Assembly: GCA_029964075.1 (NCBI GenBank)
Contig: CM057129.1
Coordinates: 16,049,430-16,113,429, forward strand
DNA length: 64,000 nucleotides
Direction of reading: 5' to 3'
Source of the DNA: Patiria pectinifera
Taxonomy: Eukaryota; Echinodermata; Asteroidea; Valvatida; Asterinidae
The position numbers and the translations under genes are program-made. The notes below the pieces were generated by a model. The model made no database searches, had not been told where the DNA came from, and worked only from the letters and a program-made list of their open reading frames with translations. The first letter of the stretch is position 1; each line of letters opens with the position of its first letter. Shown piece by piece: positions 10,480-22,460 of the stretch.

Positions 10480-13400
10480 ATTTAGCCTTTTTTTGTTTTG
10501 TTTTGTTTGTGAAAAATAAGTCAGGTTCAATATTCTTTTCCTTGACTACATGTACATGAACAGTACCTTTTGGGGAAAAAAAAAATCTTGACGTATGTAC
10601 ATTATGTCCTCTCAAGAAAACAACCCTTGCAGGATACATTTGGTAAATGCCCATTCTAAACTTTGACACCCAACACATTTTTCCACACCTGTGTTCCAGA
10701 ATAATTTGCCAAAATTGACATGAATCCGTGTTTCTAATACATGATCAAGGAGAACTGATCACGTCAATTTGAATAATCCAAACAAGGGATCTCAGGTTTC
10801 CTTCGCCTTCCGGCACTGTTTTACTACCCTTCAAAAATATTTCAAGAATTCCCTTACCCAGCTCTATGTCAAGGGCAAATTATAACCATGTATCCTGTTA
10901 TGCAGCGTAATCCCCCTTGTATCCATGTACACGTACACCAGCCGTGTGCAGTGTAACCCAAAAGGAATGTGGCACAAGCAAAATGCCAGCCTTTTGTGTT
11001 GACTCTTTGAATACAAACCCCAGTTCTTTTTTTAACTGAACAACCCAGGTGATCACCATTTACCCAAATGTGCCTGACTGGGCCCTCTCAGCTGCACAAA
11101 GGGGTGTATTCTGCCGCCACCCCTTTATGAATTGGTCTGCACGGTTGGGTGGTCCAGATGAGGTTATTTGGCTGACAGGGAAAACACAATGCTTTTTACA
11201 GCTTTTTGGATCGAATGAAACACCATCCTGTCGTCAAAACTTCGTCTGAAGAAGTGGCAGAAAAAGCAAGGAATACAAGAAACATTAAACTTACAAAGAA
11301 ATTGTGCTGTGCCAACTCCTCCAATTTTCCTGAAGTACATGCACTGGCCATTTTATGGCATTTCCCTCTCAATTTTTTAAAACCCTAACCTCACCTAAAG
11401 CTACAAAATACTGGTACTAAAAGTAGTAAACTATGCAGTACTTCAGCATTATACGTGGGCACAGCACTCATGGTATTTTTTGGTATTTGGTACCTACATA
11501 CATAATTATTGTAGCACTATGTAGTATGTGGTACTTTACCCGATTTTCCCTTTACCTCAAATGAACTCTTAGGGGGTTACGCTAGGTTAAGGAGCTATTT
11601 TTGTAGCGACACAAAAGTTATTCAATTTTGAAATTTGAATCGGACAGTCAACTCACAGGGCGGATATGTTTTTGTGCTAAAACAACCCAAAATTCAAAGC
11701 GTTTAGCAGGGTGTTACAGATGCCCAAACATAGGGGGAATATAAAACAGTTTAAACATTGCGAGGATAAAATGAAACTTAATTTGTTGAAGAGAATGAAC
11801 AGTCTGTATCCCAGTTTAGCTATGAATAACAAAAAACGAATGAAATATTTACTGTAGTAACATTTCAACTATTGGGTGAAATGAAGTTTACTCTGGAGTA
11901 TTGGATAACGATACGCACTGCATTGTATTTTTTTTAATCCACACACTGTGCATAGCTGATGCGAGTATTGATTGAATTCCATGCTCACAGTGTTCATGTC
12001 CATTGAATGATACACCCCTCAGCTAGCCTAAGCCAGAATCACACATAGAACCCAGCATACAGTACGTACATGTACATTTTGTACATATGCTCATGTAGCA
12101 CACAGCATACATTGTCTGGTTGTTTGCATTCCCCAAGCCATTCAAGCACCCCGCCCCATTCTTGTGTGTACTGGATTTTTGCAGGATTGAATACCTATTC
12201 AACATAGAGAGCCCCTCGCCAGGGTCAAAGTAAAGGGTTCAGATGACCCCTTTGCAAACATGAACAGCTACTTTGTTCAGGAAAGGAAACTATGATCCCA
12301 TTTCATTGTCTGGTTGATTTCAGTCACCGTTTTTATGATCAGACAGGCACTGCAAAGTCTGCATACTGTACTAGTAGTAACCATAGTACATCAATGATTT
12401 ACATGTACGTTTGTATACACTCTGCATTTAGAACACCCCAATGTGGTTCAGCATGGAATCTTTTATCTTGCAGACAGTACAGGGGTCAGAGAGATTGGAT
12501 TCTGTGGAGTTTCCTGTCACGCACTTCATAGGGTTAAATTAACATCGGCAGACCAGACTTTGACCTGGGTTTTTTTTTCCATCCATTTACTTTGCAATTG
12601 TAACTTGACCTTGGTACATATTGTATGAGGACTCACAAGAAACGTTGCTGTTGCAAGTAAAGATTCAACGGGATATAATTGGAGTCATGCCTTAGGATTT
12701 GCTTGCCCTAATTGATATCATATTTTTTTTTACATCAGAAAATCAGATTATCAGAAAATGTTAAGGACTACAACTTTCTTGCCTTTTGTGTCAGTACAGT
12801 CATACCAGGATATCTCATGATCTTCATTTAACCCACCCCCACCAGCTTCCCCCCCCTTCAAAAAAGAAAGGCCGATAAAACCTGAGCTGCCAACATTGTA
12901 CAACAAATTATTTTACAAATTGAACTATTTTTCATGCGGCCTTTAATTTACAGTACGTTGGTAAATGTCAGGGTTAAACTGTATTTAGCTATGTGCCCAT
13001 CTTCTCTGCAGGCATACCCCTTGCATGTCCCCGCTAGCCTGCAGGCCAGTTTGCATAATACATGTACACCGTCCTGTCTTTTGGATTGTGTGCAGTCAGG
13101 CACAGGGATCACCTAGAAAAATGCGTCAACAAAATGGGCAAGGAATTTCAGTCCGAAGGCAGTGATTTGCATACGTGTACATTTGATGACCAGCGGACTG
13201 TCCTTTGAAATGCATAGTGTATTTAGTGAATGTTCTTTTAAGTCTGACTGAAGTCAATGAAACGCCTTTTTATCAACCAAAGGGCTGGATTAAAAAAAAA
13301 GTAAAAAATTGATGATTGTTAATTGGACAAGGAAACAGATGGTTTGACAAAAACTAAATATGGTTTTATTATCCTCAATATTGAAAGCAAAAGGTCACAA

Positions 13401-14369
13401 AAATCATAGCTACGTGGTTGCAAGTATTTCCAGGAATTATTATTAGCTCAGTCTGACTTGTTTTGTACCCTGTGGGCGATTTTTGTGGTTGGCTTTGTCT
13501 GTTGTTTTGTGTGTAGGCATACAGGCATTACGCTTGACTTGGCCAGTCTACTGTTTTATAGTTTGATGTTTTTATGTACTGATTTGATTTATTGCTTTGT
13601 TCAGGTAGTAGCAGTGGCACTGTTTATGCAGCTAGGGTTTTTCATGTCGTGCAAAGTCCGTGGCTCTGTCTAGAGTTCATAGGTTTGTGATACTGCTCAA
13701 GTGTAATAAAATTCAGGACAGATGTTTGGGCCAAAAAGTCTCAATATACTGCAGCTACCATGAAAAAGTAAACATTTGCATTTGCTCATACGAAGAGCTT
13801 ATTGTTAATCATTTTGATTCAACCCTACACTTCCTGAATCAAACGAGATCCAACAGCCAAAATGTTCTGTTGGATTTGCATCTAGTTGATAGAAACAGTG
13901 GACGGCTGTACACATTGTTAGGTTTGGCTGGGTCCTTGCAGAATTCATTAATTACATGTAGATCATCGGAGTATAACATCAATGTGAATGAAATACTTGT
14001 GTCAGCAAGATTTCCATGTATACTACGTGTATGAATGGATCAGGTTGTAAATAAAACAAAAGGGAGTGCAAATCGTGCAAATACAGTATTGGGGGAAATT
14101 TGTAGGACACAGCTGTGGTCATTTACTGAAGGCGTGAACTCATTTCAGACACCTTGCATTTTGCCAGTAGTGTGGATCGTCCTATTTACTGTTGAAAACA
14201 CAAAAAGCTGGAAATTTCCGGCGATAAATATGAAGACCACAAGCTAAGATAGGATGTCCTGAATCCCACCACTAGGTGGATTACGTATTAGTTGCATTTA
14301 AGGATATCCGATGTTATCCGGTAAAGATAAACCAAAATAGTGTGTAGAATGGCAGGAAGTGTGTGGAAC

Positions 14370-14515
14370 TGGTGAGGCGGATTGTAGCCACCCTTATTCT
14401 AGCCGCACGTCCAAATTACAAGGCTACGGCTGGCGGTAACACACACATTGATGGGAAGTGGTTTCAGCCGCTTCCTTAGTTGCATGTGTAGTTTCTAGCC
14501 ATAAGTCAAGTAATT
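14370..14515. repeat. Dispersed repeat, GCTGTGGCTTGCAG family, diverged
   Basis: Read on the minus strand, this segment has CATGCAACTAAGGAAGCGGCT and CCACTTCCCAT, resembling the copies at 21270-21382 and 33056-33156. It is more diverged than those two, so assignment is tentative. Confidence 0.35.
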
Positions 14516-16369
14516 CAGGCACGGCCATAATTTAGACCAACATGAACAAAAAAATGCATCCATTTATCATACAAAGGACATGTGCATGTACATGTTCATG
14601 TGTGACCGCATGGCTGGTGTGCTTGTGGTTTTGTGGAGTCTGGACCATACTGTCTGGACTCACTATTGAAATTTATCTTTTCCAAGGACTGTCTGTGCTC
14701 AGAACATTTTGGTTTCATTTTGTCTTCATTTTACAAAAGGTATAAATGTTGAAACTAAATTGATAATCATCACATGATCAGTCAGTAATGAAGTCATTCA
14801 GTTATCAGTCTCCCCTCCTTTGAAGCCCAACTTCTGTTTCCTTTGGCTTTGCAGATCACCTGATATTGTGATTCTTGCTTAAAAAAAAAAATCAATCAGT
14901 GCTTTATAATATGCTGAGGCATTTATTATTTTGCCCTTGTGATGAAATCTGTACAGAAATCAGAGACTGTGTTGTAGGTACTTGTCCTTCAATTTTCAAC
15001 AATGAGGTTGGATTTGTGTCATTGTACTGACACCTGCATTATTCAGGTGAAGGTCGTTCTGGATCCTCTTAAAATTGGAATGGCTTTAGCATCACTGCAC
15101 ATAGTAAAACAGACTCTTGCATAGACTTACCGTATGTTTTAGTTGTTGTCCAAGAACAACCCTCATATTTCCATGCTGTCATACGTGACACCTTGACCAA
15201 ATAATGTATATACATCTGTGAGCATTTGTAAGTTCTAGTATCAACATGGCATAAAATTTAATTGCTCCAATGCATCCAGTGATAATATTGACTATAGGCC
15301 TACAATATTAAATTAACCCTTCTACTGTTTAAACAGTCGCAGACAGTCAAAATTTCCATCCACTTCCCCTGCCGTACTGTTAACACAGGCTAGTCACCAG
15401 CAGTCAGATCATATGTTAAGCAAGCACTGTGACTAGTCAAATTCAGTCAACAGAACATGATCAGACAAAGCAGGCAAGTTGTGGGAACAGCTGGCTTATC
15501 AATCACCCACAGTCAAAACAAAGCTGCATCAAGTTACATAAACAGTCACAGCCAGTCTATTCTGCTTTATGTAGGCTGGGAGCTCATAACTGTGGAAAAC
15601 AGTCACTTGATTGATTTTGACTAAAAGGATAACGTGGCACAGAATATATGTTTGCATACCGGTAGGAGGGTTTGTGAGTTTTGACATGAACATGTATGGT
15701 TCTGAAACGAACCAGTGGAAAGAGTTTCCACTGAGACACGCAAAATCACAAAAGCAATGTTATGTCACACTGTGCTACAGCAAACTTTTATTCTTATACA
15801 GTATGACTTCACCATGCGAACCATCAAATCTTACATAATTATATACATGTACACACATGTGCATGAACATGTATTAAGCAAATGTTCTGATGGAGCATAA
15901 ACTGTGACAAATACATGTATTGTACCAGGCACATAACTTGTTTTTCAGAATGTGGAATCCCTCTGGAAATTTATCAGAATGTAGCCCTGTATGGTTATAG
16001 GTGTACCGTAAAGTATGAAACCTAAATCCAATCTGATCCTTTTCAGTATGACTGTGAATGGGCTTTTATTCACTGCTCATAGCCCATTACATGTCTGTTG
16101 GAGTGTGTTGGATTCAGTAGACATTGGTAAAGGTGTATGTTCATGTAATCGATATCGCACAGCCTTTGGCTGAAACTGAAACTCAAAAACAGTTTTTCTA
16201 GACATTTAAAAAAACAACAGTGAAGAGTTAGACTCCTAGTCCTACAGTTGAATACATAAACTGCATATGTACATGTACCGTATGCATGTCCACTGAATGC
16301 AATGATTCATATGTACATATTCACATTCAAAATGAAACGAAAACCGATGATCACACCCATACATGCACA

Positions 16370-16685
16370 TTGTACATATGTTGAGCAACGTTGAGTGCAC
16401 TGTACATGTACATTTATCTTCAAGCAAACTATATTATCTGCATGTCGGTTGTCAATGATCAGATGTACATGTAAGTGATACATTATTCATGTACATGTAC
16501 CTGTACATGTACACTCTATACATTTCACATATTTATTTATGTCTACATGTACATGTACACAAAGAAGACAGCTTCAATAATTTATCATTTGATGTTTAGC
16601 ATTTTGGTAAAATTATCTCCTGGACCTTGAGAATGTTGTGTAGTACAAATGTATACTTGCATACATGTACATGTACATAAGGACT
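16370..16685. repeat. Cluster of ACATGT tracts
   Basis: Several runs of TGTACATGTACA-type sequence occur (around 16400, 16465, 16489-16512, 16543-16560 and 16662-16678). Each run is its own reverse complement, so each can form a small cruciform. Confidence 0.6.
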
Positions 16686-17743
16686 AATTTGTTCATACGG
16701 GTCCTTTCAGCACATCACATGCATGCCATGCCCTAATTGTCAAGCAGTGTGTGATTCCTGTCCGTTGATCATATGTTCTTGCGTGTCTGGCTTGGGTACA
16801 TGCAACGAGCCAAGTGAATCTATAATTATTGCTGCATTACTCACAGACTGCACATGCAATGTAGTCATGGCGACCCCTGGCCAGACACAGCCCATGAATT
16901 TATTATAATGATTATTATCCCAATTCTCGCATTACTTACGCGCTATGTAAATAACACCTGTTGGAGCAGTGTAAATTCCTGTGCCCTACTTATTAATTCT
17001 ACATCAACGCTTGCATAAATTGTACTTCATGAAAAAAAAAATATGAAAATGAAAAATCATGAGAAAAAGTAGAATTTGAAACCTAAAATATAAATGGTAT
17101 ATGTTGAGAGCATATCTGTAGCACGTAGAGATAAGGCCATAAAAAAAAAAAATTCTGCTTCCGGTTACCCTACCCATCCTTTCTCTATGCCCTACCTACC
17201 CTATTTTGACAGCCCCTAGTTGTTTGGGAAAAATGAGAAAAAACCCTGAAAATCATCAATTACTACCTTTTACCCTTGACTACACGCAGACACCTCCATA
17301 TGATCGTACGCACACAAAATCCCCCCCCCCCCAAAAAAAAATCCCTACCTACCTACCCTATTTTCAAATGCTATTTAATTGGAAGCAGAGCCTAACCAAT
17401 AACTGTTTACAGAAAATAATGTTTACAATAATGTTAACAGATGAGTGTTCATGAAAGTGTATTAAAATAAGTACATTTTAATTAATTAACACCCTCCTTC
17501 TCTGGCTGGCAATTTCAACAAGGCCAGCCCAGCTGTCAAAATAAATCAAGCGACTGTTTTTAACAGTTGAGTGCTCCGTGCCTTCATAAAGCAGGATTGA
17601 CTGGCTGTGAACGATATGAAACCTGATATGGTTAAATGCTTTGACTGCAGGAGATTGATAAGCTGGCTGTGCCTGCCAGTTGCCTGCTTTTGTCTGTTGA
17701 TGGAATTTGAACATCTGACTGTTGGCGACCAGCCTGTGTAAAA

Positions 17744-18152
17744 CTTAACCCTAACCCACCTCACTCCTCCAAAATCCTCCTGGCGGTTTTGGAGGATTCT
17801 AGAGGATTGAGGATGAATGGTGATTGAATCAAATGAGGATTCTGGAGGATTGAGGATGAATGGTGATTGAAGCACAAGAGGATTTTGGAGGATTGAGGAT
17901 GAATGCATTTTGAGGCAGGACTGTCTGATGATTTTGAAGGATTTGGCATTGGTTATCCTTCATTTAAACACGAGTGCAAAATTTTGGGATGAGGAGGATT
18001 TTGGAGGATTGAGGATGAATGCATTTTGAGGCAGGACTGTCTGACAATTTTGAAAAATTTTGGCGGAGTTGCAGAAAAAAAAAAAATTTGGGAGGATTTT
18101 GGAGGATTGGGGATGGTTGTAAGCAACAAGGGCCTAGGGGGTTAGGGTTAAG
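17744..18152. mobile_element. MITE with 14-bp CTTAACCCTAACCC ends
   Basis: CTTAACCCTAACCC at 17744-17757 and its exact reverse complement at 18139-18152 bound an interior made of degenerate repeats of GGATTTTGGAGGATTGAGG, with a GATGAATG spacer. The TTAACCC ends and units match the element at 7596-8010. It lies about 150 bp before exon 4a. Confidence 0.7.
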
Positions 18153-18303
18153 GCATGGCAGGGGAACAGGATTATAATTTTGACTGTCTGTGACTGATCA
18201 AACAAAGGGAGGGTCAAAACATTGTTTTTAAAAGCCTGTTCAAACCCATTGTGTATAATAAAGTTTTGAATTATTATTTTTTTGGTCTTTCTCTTTCTAC
18301 TAG

Positions 18304-18349
18304 GGCAACCAAGGCACTGGAAACCAGAAGCATTGCCGATGATGACAAG
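18304..18349 (+). CDS. Tpm: Tropomyosin exon 4a (residues 83-98)
   Basis: After TTTCTACTAG, 46 nt complete the split Arg codon and encode ATKALETRSIADDDK, ending AAG|gtttgt at phase 0. This aligns to the first 15 residues of vertebrate exon 4 (GMKVIESRAQKDEEK). In vertebrates exon 4 is one 118-nt exon; here it is divided into 46 nt plus a 72-nt second part (46 + 72 = 118), so an intron splits it at a codon boundary. The exon is short and supported mainly by exact alignment, phase and splice sites. Confidence 0.88.
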
Positions 18350-18466
18350 GTTTGTACGCATATGGAGAGGCTTCAAAACCACAAAATTACCGAATTTCAG
18401 TTTCCACTTCTAGGAAGAATTGTTTCAAGCTTGGTACCAAATCGTTACTAGACAGGGAGCACATGA

Positions 18467-18813
18467 GGGCAATTCCACGGTTACTCACGTTACATTTTTG
18501 ACATACTTTTGAGTTTCCTTGGGCTGTAATTACCTTACTGAAAAGGTTTAATAACTGTTATCCCCATGGCAGATAGAGTAGACCTAGACCTACCTAAGCA
18601 CCAAAGATGACATCCAGAAAAACGTGTTATGTATGATAAACAAGACGCACAAAATTGGTTACTCACGTTACATTTTCGTAACTTAAGTAGGTCTAGGTCT
18701 ACTCTATCTACCATAGGGATAACAGTTATTAAACCTTTTCAGTAAGATAAATACAGCCCAAGGAAACTCAAAAGTACATCAAAAATGTAACGTGAGTAAC
18801 CGTGGAATTGCCC
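18467..18813. mobile_element. Foldback element with GGGCAATTCCACGGTTACTC ends
   Basis: The left arm begins GGGCAATTCCACGGTTACTC and continues through TAACAGTTATTAAAC-type sequence (in reverse) to AGGTCTAGGTCTACTC. The right arm, ending at 18813, is the near-exact reverse complement. Arms are about 140 bp, with a loop around 18605-18675. A possible short target duplication is CATGAG (18462-18467 and 18813-18818), with ambiguity of one or two bases. It has no coding content. Confidence 0.78.
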
Positions 18814-19676
18814 ATGAGCTGAATTGTCCAAATTTCCTTTAAAAAAATTGTCTTCGTAAAAACTTTTGAGTTTGGCCTTCCATGCCCAGTGTCTAAAAAT
18901 TTATACAATTGGACATTTTTGAACCTGATGAAGGTGAACATTCCAGTTATACTTACTTCGCTGAACTTATTAGGAATGTTTTTAATTTCATCACCAATTG
19001 GAGAGCTGTGAGAAAGTTAAAAAAAATGTTTGTTCCCTGTCACACTGACGTCAAAATAAAATTTGTGAACAATTTTCATCTAACCTGCACTTGATCCACA
19101 ACTGATTCTCATACATCGTATTTCGTTTTAGTATTGGATGCTATTTTCTCACATTGTACATTAACATGTATATGCAACAACTAAAGCCAACAAAAAGTTT
19201 TAAAAAAAAATAAATAAATAAATAAATAAAATGTGAAGAAAATAAGAGGCCTCATCATTTCTTGAAGTGAGAAGTAACAATTATAGACTGTTTCATTTGC
19301 CAACTAAGAAGCAACAGCGTTGCTCTCTCAAATCCCAGCTGCGATTCCAAGTTTCTGTAAACCTAACATTGTAAGATGGCTTCTGCATGTACATGTAATG
19401 CATGTTGGTGTAAAAAGCAAGGGCTTGCCCCACCCAGTTCTGCTAGCTGTGTATGCGTAGAACTTCTACGTATTTCTGAATTTTAAACCTTTATTTACAT
19501 GTACCTAGTCACTTGGGGCCACCCCCAAAATTGAATGCATTTTGAACATTTCTTTGTAATGAGCATGTAATACGGTGGTTCATTGCTATGGACCACTATC
19601 TGGTGTTGTTTTAAGTATGTTCAAACCAATTCCCAACCTAAGAAAATGATTATGAACGGAAATGAAATTTCAAGCA
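18814..19676. other. Intron stretch, nothing recognised
   Basis: AT-rich intron. A short (AAAT)n run lies near 19210. No exon or named repeat is seen. Confidence 0.5.
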
Positions 19677-20026
19677 TAAGGCCAAAATAATATGGTCTCT
19701 TCTCTGGTCGCGCGCTGGTGATTTTTTAATGATTTTAATTTTTTTTTTCGATCAATTCAATTCCGCTGTTCCTCCAACAAGCGCCCTCTTTTTTCCCTCT
19801 CTTTTTTTTTTTTTTTAGCACCAAGGAATGGGGAATGGAAGCACCAAGGCAAGCAAATGAAGCAAGGCAAATTATGGAGGACCAAAATGGATATGAGACA
19901 CCAAAAAACAAAAAAACCAAAACCTTGTGTGTTACAATCCAAGCTTGAAGAAAAAAAAAGAAAAAAAAGCAGTTTGGTCAGAACTCTGACTTTTCCGACC
20001 AGAGTTTTTTTTTTTTTTTGGCCTAA
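19677..20026. mobile_element. MITE with AGGCC...GGCCT ends, copy 1
   Basis: The left end TAAGGCCAAAA with TCTCTGGTC and the right end GACCAGAG followed by a T-run and GGCCTAA are inverted. The interior has GCACCAAGGAATGGGGAA, GGCAAATTATGGAGGA and ACAATCCAAGCTTGAAGAA, all shared in the same orientation with the copy at 23945-24326. A TA dinucleotide at each border may be the target site. Poly-A and poly-T runs create false open frames here. Confidence 0.7.
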
Positions 20027-20526
20027 CATGTGTGTGATATGTTCTTCTAAAAATGTTTTCGACGTTCAAGCTAGCCTACTGAAATGCAAGATTCCAAATG
20101 TTAGCTTTGTGTCTTCATCAAAAATTCTTGATCTTTTGTTTTATTTGGGATGTGTGGTGATTTCCTTTTGATGCATATTTTCTGACGTACCGTACATGTG
20201 CTAATTTTTGTGCTTTATGTTGACAGTAATGTGGAAAGTTTGTGGAATGATTTTAGTTTGCTATTACTCTTATTTATTTTATCCTTTTTGTGTTTGCTTT
20301 CTCAATCCCAACTTCTTTCTCCCCCCCCCCCTTTGAATTCTCTACCTCCTCTGCCCTGCATACCCCCACCCCACCCCACCCCTCGCCTTGTTGGATGTTC
20401 ACTGTCTTCAACTTTTTCTTCGCTGTCAACTGGGGACTCTGTTGCCTACACCTGCTGCCTGGTTGACCTCCCGCCGCTCTGCGAAACGGACACGCCCCTC
20501 CTCTGCCTCCCCTGCCCTCCTTCTAG

Positions 20527-20598
20527 ATCAATTCACTAGAGAGCACAGTGCGATCGTACAAAGAGGCGGCAGAAGAATCCGATCGTAAATACGACGAG
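20527..20598 (+). CDS. Tpm: Tropomyosin exon 4b, version 1 (residues 99-122)
   Basis: A good pyrimidine tract and CTTCTAG precede 72 nt at phase 0, ending GACGAG|gtattg. The peptide starts INSLESTVRSYKEAAEE and ends SDRKYDE, which matches the second part of vertebrate exon 4 (ending ADRKYEE), including the conserved DRKY-acidic signature. A second 72-nt exon that can fill the same slot follows 138 bases later. This version is the conserved one. Confidence 0.9.
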
Positions 20599-20736
20599 GT
20601 ATTGATGAATTCATCTTGTCATCTTTCAAATTAACCTTGTGTGTTTGTTTTGTTTTCTCCCGTCATGGGGGGTTGTTTATTTTTTGCTCCCTTGCCATCG
20701 CAATCATGTACGGACTTCACCTTGACGTGTAAAAAG

Positions 20737-20808
20737 ATTACACGTATGGAGAAGGAGCTGATTAAGGAGAAGTCGTCTGCCGATCACAATAAATTTTTGT
20801 ACGATGAG
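20737..20808 (+). CDS. Tpm: Tropomyosin exon 4b, version 2, probably mutually exclusive (residues 99-122)
   Basis: The 72 nt follow GTGTAAAAAG and end TACGATGAG|gtaacg, phase 0 at both ends. The peptide starts ITRMEKELIKEKSSADHN and ends KFLYDE. It has the same length and coiled-coil character as version 1 and can replace it, but lacks the DRKY signature and is more basic. The acceptor has a weak pyrimidine tract, so it may be regulated or rarely used. Including both versions would add 24 residues, not a multiple of seven, and would break the heptad frame, which argues for either/or use. Confidence 0.75.
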
Positions 20809-20961
20809 GTAACGTAATTGTGCAATTGAACAGAATCCTGCTTGATATTTTGGTGAGGGTATCATTCAAATGCAAATTTGTGGTTTCCCCGTCCAGACTA
20901 CCCAGAAATCTTGGTTGGAGTGTTTTCAGTGTGGATGCAATCCGGGTGCAAATTTCATGAA

Positions 20962-21106
20962 GCTGCTAAGCAGAGAATGACTGCTTAGCAGATATTAGCT
21001 GGGAACCAGTCACAAGCAGTGTACATTGCAAGACAGTTTGGCTGGTTACCTGTTTTTGCCGGGCAAATATTTTCTGAGCTTAGCAGATTTCTGTGCTTAG
21101 CTGCTG
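20962..21106. repeat. Dispersed inverted-end repeat, CTGCTTAGCAG family
   Basis: It begins GCTGCTAAGCAGAGAATGAC and ends TGTGCTTAGCTGCTGC, with TGGCTGGTTACCTG inside. An inverse relative lies at 51188-51328 and a shorter one at 34701-34817. It is probably a non-autonomous DNA transposon. Confidence 0.6.
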
Positions 21107-21269
21107 CACACAAAAAATTGTGACAATGTAGCAGTTGGGAAAGGGAAAAAGCTGCAAGTGTGGTGAAATTGACAGAAACTTCTATATGTGTGAACCGGGG
21201 GGACGTAGCATTTTGTATGCAACTTGGGCCACATCCGAATTGGCATGGGTAGCGAGCGCCGCCTCTCAC

Positions 21270-21382
21270 CAAGTTATTACTTGGCTATGGCTTGCAGTTA
21301 CTTACCCATGTGCCTATGGGAACGGTTGAAGCCACTTCCCATAGACACCTGTATAAAGGCCGTCTGTAGCCACTAGCCATGG
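21270..21382. repeat. Dispersed repeat, GCTGTGGCTTGCAG family
   Basis: Contains TTGGCTATGGCTTGCAGTTA, CATGTGCCTATGGGA and TCCCATAGACACCTGT, and ends near GTAGCCACTAGCCA. The copy at 33056-33156 keeps the same blocks in order and orientation. The ends (TTGGCTATGGC and GCCACTAGCCA) are weakly inverted. Confidence 0.6.
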
Positions 21383-21943
21383 TTAAAGTGTTCCAATGAT
21401 GGCAGATTACTAAAAGATATGGGCTCCGTGCACAAGTACCCTCTTGCCTGCAAGAAAGGGAGAGTTGGAGGAGACCATCGGCTGAGATGCTCGAATGCTC
21501 GCAGACGACGCCTGACACTCGCGCGAAGATGGCGTTGTGCACATTCACAATGAAATAAGTCATGCGAACCAGTACGCGCACGCGGTGTGTCCCGTGCGCG
21601 GGGCTCTCAAAAGTGGTAAAAATGCACCCTCTCTTGTTGGCACACGGAGCCATTACTGTAAGCCAAAGTGCCTGGTGGTTAGGGTTTTATCAGTTGCCAA
21701 ATATTACTTTATAAATTGTGTATGCCTTGACATTGTGTTTGAATGTTGGAGGAGTTTAATTTCTTCTCGTTGTGTTGTTGTGACTTGTCCAGCTTGTCTT
21801 GTATGTGAATATTACTTTATTTATACATGTACTTGATGATGCTTGACCAACAACTGTTGGTGGTGACACACTTTTGTTTATAATAAGTCCTGGGAATTTT
21901 CTACAATTTTCAGTTTAATATTGAATATTATGTTTTTTCTAAC
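21383..21943. other. Intron stretch, nothing recognised
   Basis: Slightly more GC-rich than the neighbouring intron, with a GCGCACGCGG-like block near 21575-21602. No splice-flanked coding segment is seen. Confidence 0.45.
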
Positions 21944-22097
21944 GGGAGTCTTTTGAGACATTGGTGGCCGCAAACACACCGGTCCTGTTTCCACTGTTTG
22001 CGCCATATTGAGCATGCACGCTTTTAGCTTAAACGTGACGTAAACAATTCAAAAGAACCAGTGTGTTTGCTGCCACCAATGTCTCAAAAAGTCTCCC
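21944..22097. mobile_element. 154-bp foldback MITE
   Basis: GGGAGTCTTTTGAGACATTG at the left and CAATGTCTCAAAAAGTCTCCC-type sequence at the right are inverted arms of about 40 bp, also sharing GCAAACACACCGGT against ACCAGTGTGTTTGC. No coding content. Confidence 0.7.
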
Positions 22098-22282
22098 ATT
22101 GACTAGCACTAAAATGTTCCATTTTCTTTGCTTGTGTTGAGTTACATGTACATGTGGCGAGGATTCTGCAGTTGATGTTTTCCCTGTGGTCCTTTTATGT
22201 GTTTGAATCGTTGGAGAATTTTTTTTCCCGTTTTGTATCAGTGCTGACAATTTTCTCTGTAACAATTTGTTTTCCTGCAAAG

Positions 22283-22353
22283 GTCCTTAGAAAATTCACT
22301 GTTGCAGAGCAGGATTTGGAGCGTTCAGATGAGCGTTGCAAGGACTTAGAGAG
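22283..22353 (+). CDS. Tpm: Tropomyosin exon 5 (residues 123-146)
   Basis: After TTTTCCTGCAAAG, 71 nt run from phase 0 to a split codon (AG|gtaagc). The peptide starts VLRKFTVAEQDLERSDERC and ends KDLE, aligning to vertebrate exon 5 (VARKLVIIESDLERAEERA...). The exon length, 71 nt, is exactly the vertebrate length. The conserved DLER.DER core confirms the identity. Confidence 0.92.
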
Positions 22354-22460
22354 GTAAGCTAAAGAAAGACGGCTCGGTTTTGTGGAAAGTCGTCGCACAG
22401 TGGTTTTTAAAGTTAAAAATCCAGCCAAAAAGGAATGTTCTTGGCCTTCGAATAATTTGT

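Larger units (their letters stand above)
8717..18303. other. Large intron between exon 3 and exon 4a
   Basis: This 9.6-kb intron contains the inverse MITE copy (about 10005-10479), a relative of the GCTGTGGCTTGCAG repeat near 14370-14515, ACATGT clusters and the TTAACCCTAAC MITE at 17744-18152. The longest open frame in its middle (about 13660-14034) encodes nothing I recognise and has no splice-site or codon evidence. Frames of the flanking exons join correctly without any added exon. Confidence 0.55.

Noticed and set aside
13660-14034. 124-codon open frame in the exon 3 to 4a intron
   Set aside because: No protein family recognised, no splice or codon support, and no conserved motif.
18139-18152. 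Telomere-like GGGTTAGGGTTAAG
   Set aside because: It is the inverted end of a MITE, matched by CTTAACCCTAACCC at 17744; not a telomere array.
19735-20171. Lysine- and phenylalanine-rich open frames on both strands
   Set aside because: They come from poly-A and poly-T runs in a MITE.
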